Of a DNA stretch of 9,026 bases, positions 6,623 through 9,026 are shown one piece after another. A program made the translations under genes and the position numbers. The stretch covers positions 1 through 9,026 of the forward strand of contig JAULUH010000227.1 in NCBI GenBank assembly GCA_032111745.1, written 5' to 3'. Within the stretch, counting starts at the first letter, position 1; each line of letters starts with the position of its first letter. The notes beneath the pieces are model-generated. The model ran no database searches, was not told where the DNA came from, and worked only from the letters and a program-made list of their open reading frames with translations. The stretch comes from JAULUH01 sp032111745 (GTDB lineage: Bacteria > Chloroflexota > Anaerolineae > JAAEKA01).

Positions 6623-7483
6623 GTGATATCCAGACTGTCTCGGCGTCCGTTGCCCGCGGTGGGTCCCAGGGTATTGGCCCTGGCCCCACCCCAAGCACCC
6701 CATCGATTGCGCTACGGCGACGAAGCTGCCCAATTCGGCGACCTTTGGCTGCCGCCGGGAGCTGGGCCGCATCCGGTGGTGGTCTTCTTGCACGGGGGCT
6801 TCTGGCGCAACCTCTACACCCTGGACCACGCCGGCTTCCTCTGCCAGGCCCTGGCCGAGACCGGGATCGCAGTGTGGAGTATCGAGTACCGGCGCCTCGG
6901 CGATCCCGGCGGTGGTTGGCCGGGCACCTTTCAGGACGTGGCCCGTGGGGTGGCTTTTGTGCGCCAGCTATCTGTCGACTATCCCCTGAACCTGGAACGG
7001 GCTGTGTTGATGGGCCATTCCGCTGGCGGACACCTGGCCTTATGGGCCGCCGCCGCACCGCGGCTCCCGCTGGACCATGCGCTGCGCGGGCCTGACCCAG
7101 CGGCCCTGAGGGCTGTGATCGCCCTGGCGGCCGTGCCTGACCTGCGGCGGGCCTGGGCGCTGGGATTGAGCCAGGGAGTCGTAGGCGACCTGCTAGGCGG
7201 TGGACCAGGCCAGGTGCCTGAGCGTTATGACGCAGCCTCTCCCAGTGATCTGGTGCCGGTTGGTGTGCCCCAGATGCTGATCCACGGCACGGCCGACGAG
7301 GTTGTGCCCATGGAGCTCAGCCAGCGCTACGCTGCGATCGCCCGTATCGCCGGGGACAGCGTTGAAGAGATCTGGCTGGAAGGAGCCGGTCATTTCGAGC
7401 CGATTTCTCCGTGGACTGAGGCGTGGAAGGTGGTTCATGGCGTCGTGATGAACGCGGCGTTTTCCGAATTTCGGCAACCGTGA
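6623..7483 (+). CDS. Alpha/beta hydrolase (BD-FAE / kynurenine-formamidase-like esterase)
   Basis: This is a cytoplasmic serine hydrolase, 286 residues from this start. The oxyanion-hole motif HGGFW (57-61) is followed by IEYRRLGDPGGGWPGTFQDV (87-106), the nucleophile elbow GHSAGGH with Ser133 (131-137), the acid Asp225 in HGTADEVVP (221-229) and the catalytic His257 in GAGHFEP (254-260). All three triad residues are present, so it should be active. The family includes esterases, formamidases and carbohydrate-ester hydrolases; the substrate cannot be read from sequence. No signal peptide or membrane segment is seen. The open frame extends upstream to 6233, but that part looks non-coding. GTG 6623 is chosen because it is positioned for a leaderless start after the -10 element. 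ATG 6596 (295 residues) is the main alternative, and neither has a Shine-Dalgarno. The gene diverges from the transport operon; a shared role is possible but not shown. Confidence 0.88.
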   Translation: MISRLSRRPLPAVGPRVLALAPPQAPHRLRYGDEAAQFGDLWLPPGAGPHPVVVFLHGGFWRNLYTLDHAGFLCQALAETGIAVWSIEYRRLGDPGGGWPGTFQDVARGVAFVRQLSVDYPLNLERAVLMGHSAGGHLALWAAAAPRLPLDHALRGPDPAALRAVIALAAVPDLRRAWALGLSQGVVGDLLGGGPGQVPERYDAASPSDLVPVGVPQMLIHGTADEVVPMELSQRYAAIARIAGDSVEEIWLEGAGHFEPISPWTEAWKVVHGVVMNAAFSEFRQP

Positions 7484-7539
7484 TATCATAGGACGATTCA
7501 TTGACGGCGCATCCAGCGCGCGTCTGGAGCCGTGCATGC

Positions 7540-7556
7540 AGACCGTCAGCCGGTCT
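7540..7556 (+). promoter_or_regulatory. Small hairpin between hydrolase and repeat-protein genes
   Basis: AGACCG (7540-7545) and CGGTCT (7551-7556) pair around TCAGC. Only two T bases follow, and the ribosome site AAGGAG (7559-7564) comes directly after. It is a poor terminator and may instead be a leader element. A weaker pair (TCCAG/CTGGA) lies just upstream at about 7512-7528. A possible extended -10 (TGA-TATCAT, 7481-7489) overlaps the hydrolase stop codon. Confidence 0.3.
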
Positions 7557-7572
7557 TTAAGGAGTAGCACTC

Positions 7573-9026
7573 ATGGCCAATCCACCAAGGGACGACAGGC
7601 GCAAGGGCCCTGAGAAGCCGGAGTCGCGTGGGCTGGTCCAGCGGATCCTGGACCTGGGCATTGGCGGCCTGGGCCTGGGCGTTGATGCGCTCCAGGGGAC
7701 GCTACCGTCGTGGAACGGCCTGGAACCTTCCGCTGGTGTGTACGACCTCGAGGAGCTGGGAGCGCCTACCTATGGCGATGAGACCGCGGAGGCAGGCAAT
7801 GCCATTGACCTGATGGTCGGAGCCGCTTCGACCGCTGCCTCGGCGGTCGGCGTAGGCGTATCCGCAGCCGGAATGGTCACCCGGGGAGTTTGGCGATTGA
7901 CGGCACCGCTGCGCTGGCCGCTGGACGCCATGGGAATCTCAGACGTGGCCGAGCGCTCCGTAGAGGTAGTCGCGGATATCGGTCGTACAGAGCTACAACA
8001 CGGTACAGGCTTTGCCCTGGGATTCATTGCCGACATCGTCGACTCTGTCGTGGCCTACCTGGCGCAGAGTCCGGCCGTGGATGCCTTGATCCAGAGCCAG
8101 GTCGACAAGATCGTCCCCATGCTTGCTGGGCACCCGGCCGTCGCCGAATTGGTCGAGACTCAGGTCAACCTGGCTCTGCCCAAGCTGGTCAACCACCCCA
8201 CTGTCGCTGAGCTGGTCCAGGCCCAGGTCGACCGGATTCTGCCCGAGCTGGCGAACGACCCCGCCATCACCGAGCTTATCCAGTCCCAGGTAGAAGCCGT
8301 CGTGCCGGAACTGGCCCAGAACCATGCCATCACCGAGCTGATCTTGGCCCAGGTCGATCGCGTGGTCCCAGAACTGGCTCAGAGCCCTGCCATTACGGAG
8401 TTGATCCTGGCCCAGGTTGATCGCGTACTCGCCGAGCTGGTCGCCAGCCCGGCCGTGGCCGAGTTGGTGCGAGCCCAGGTCGATCGCATCCTACCGGAGC
8501 TGGCTCAGAGCCCTGCCATCACCGAGCTGATCCAGGCCCAGATCGGACGTGTGGTCCCCGAACTGGCCAACGATCCCGAGATCACCAAGCTCATCCAGGC
8601 CCAGGTCGACCACGTGCTGCCCGACCTGGCTCAGAGCGCTGCCGTCGCCGAGCTGGTCCAGGCCCAGGTCGACCGGATCCTACCGGAGCTGGCGAACGAC
8701 CCCGCGATCACCGAACTGATCCAGGCCCAGGTCGATCGTGTGGTGCCCGAGCTGGCGAACGATCCCGCCATCACGATGCTGATCCAGGCTCAAATTGACC
8801 GGATCCTACCGGAGCTGGCGAACGATCCCGCGATCACTGGTCTCGTCCAGGCCCAGGTTGCTCGCGTCGTGCCTGAGCTGGCAGACGATCCTGCCATCAC
8901 CGAGCTCATCCAGGCCCAGGTTGCTCGCGTCATGCCTGAGCTGGCAGACGATCCTGCCATCACCAAGCTCATCCAGGCCCAGGTCGTTCGCGTCGTGCCT
9001 GAGCTGGCAGACGATCCTGCCATCAC
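7573..9026 (+). CDS. Unrecognised protein with 21-residue tandem repeats (C-terminal end outside window)
   Basis: I do not recognise this protein. The visible 484 residues have no stop and run off the window. The ATG follows AAGGAG (7559-7564) at eight bases. Residues 1-20 are charged and proline-containing, with no signal peptide. Residues 21-45 are Gly/Leu-rich (LGIGGLGLGVDAL at 28-40). Residues 77-102 form a small-residue hydrophobic stretch (Ala, Gly, Val, Ser) that could be amphipathic or a weak membrane segment. From residue 172 come fourteen complete and one partial 21-residue repeats with no indels, preceded by a degenerate copy at 151-171. The repeat core is LIQAQVDRVVPEL followed by ANDPAIT and Glu or Lys. 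Spaced hydrophobics and conserved prolines suggest short amphipathic helices, either stacked as a solenoid or lying on a surface. Some actinobacterial and Chloroflexota RDD-family membrane proteins carry helical 'SPAVxxLV' repeats before the RDD domain; a similar C-terminus is possible but unseen. Confidence 0.85.
   Translation, partial: MANPPRDDRRKGPEKPESRGLVQRILDLGIGGLGLGVDALQGTLPSWNGLEPSAGVYDLEELGAPTYGDETAEAGNAIDLMVGAASTAASAVGVGVSAAGMVTRGVWRLTAPLRWPLDAMGISDVAERSVEVVADIGRTELQHGTGFALGFIADIVDSVVAYLAQSPAVDALIQSQVDKIVPMLAGHPAVAELVETQVNLALPKLVNHPTVAELVQAQVDRILPELANDPAITELIQSQVEAVVPELAQNHAITELILAQVDRVVPELAQSPAITELILAQVDRVLAELVASPAVAELVRAQVDRILPELAQSPAITELIQAQIGRVVPELANDPEITKLIQAQVDHVLPDLAQSAAVAELVQAQVDRILPELANDPAITELIQAQVDRVVPELANDPAITMLIQAQIDRILPELANDPAITGLVQAQVARVVPELADDPAITELIQAQVARVMPELADDPAITKLIQAQVVRVVPELADDPAI
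8086..9026 (+). repeat. Tandem array of 63-bp coding repeats (at least 15 units)
   Basis: Units start every 63 bases from 8086 (8086, 8149, 8212 and so on to 8968) without a single insertion or deletion; the last is cut after 59 bases. A degenerate unit precedes them at 8023-8085. Conserved positions in the protein unit are Leu1, Gln5, Val6/Ile6, Leu13, Ala18 and the acidic or polar linker at 15-16. Three linker types occur: HP/NH-like in the first units, AQS or AND in the middle, and ADD in the last three. The last three units are also the most alike at base level. Confidence 0.95.

Noticed and set aside
8086..9026. CRISPR array
   Set aside because: The 63-bp units are contiguous with no spacers, diverge gradually, and stay in frame in one coding sequence.
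8790..9026. Minus-strand Ser/Trp/Ala-rich repeat protein opposite the array
   Set aside because: It is the antisense reading of the 63-bp repeats. Any frame stays open because the unit length is a multiple of three, and the plus-strand gene has a ribosome site and a protein-like N-terminus.

Overview
The window is GC-rich bacterial DNA. Seven protein genes can be supported, two of them cut by the window edges. No RNA gene, insertion sequence, integrase or CRISPR array is visible. The substrate-binding lipoprotein has a long Ala/Val/Thr/Pro/Glu-rich linker after its lipid-anchored cysteine, the sugar permeases are enlarged, and the repeat protein is unusual. Together these suggest a Chloroflexota (Anaerolineae/Caldilineae-like) genome. 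That placement is an inference from style and not from any marker gene.

Positions 1-6372, read on the minus strand, form a carbohydrate or polyol uptake and phosphorylation locus. Transcription runs from a near-consensus promoter (6344-6372) that is overlapped by a perfect LacI-type operator (6329-6346). The gene order is: LacI-family repressor (6241-5222), substrate-binding lipoprotein (5043-3580), MalF-like permease (3467-1806), MalG-like permease (1793-531) and a glycerol-kinase-like FGGY kinase (529 to beyond base 1). The permeases and kinase are packed 12 and 1 bases apart. The binding-protein gene is set off from the permeases by a perfect 13-bp stem-loop. No ABC ATPase gene is present, so the ATPase must come from elsewhere, for example a shared MsmX/UgpC-type subunit. 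In the inferred model the lipoprotein captures the substrate, the two permeases import it, the kinase phosphorylates it on entry, and the repressor shuts the system off, and probably itself, when substrate is absent.

Positions 6373-7572 hold a divergent upstream region with no recognised gene, then a plus-strand alpha/beta hydrolase with a complete catalytic triad. Its start is uncertain. An extended -10 element sits where a leaderless GTG start would be explained.

Positions 7573-9026 hold the 5' part of a plus-strand gene for a protein I do not recognise. It has a non-secretory N-terminal region of about 150 residues followed by at least fifteen uninterrupted 21-residue (63-bp) tandem repeats that run off the window. 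This is the most unusual object here. The repeats are amphipathic, proline-punctuated and in perfect register, and they show signs of recent expansion toward the 3' side.
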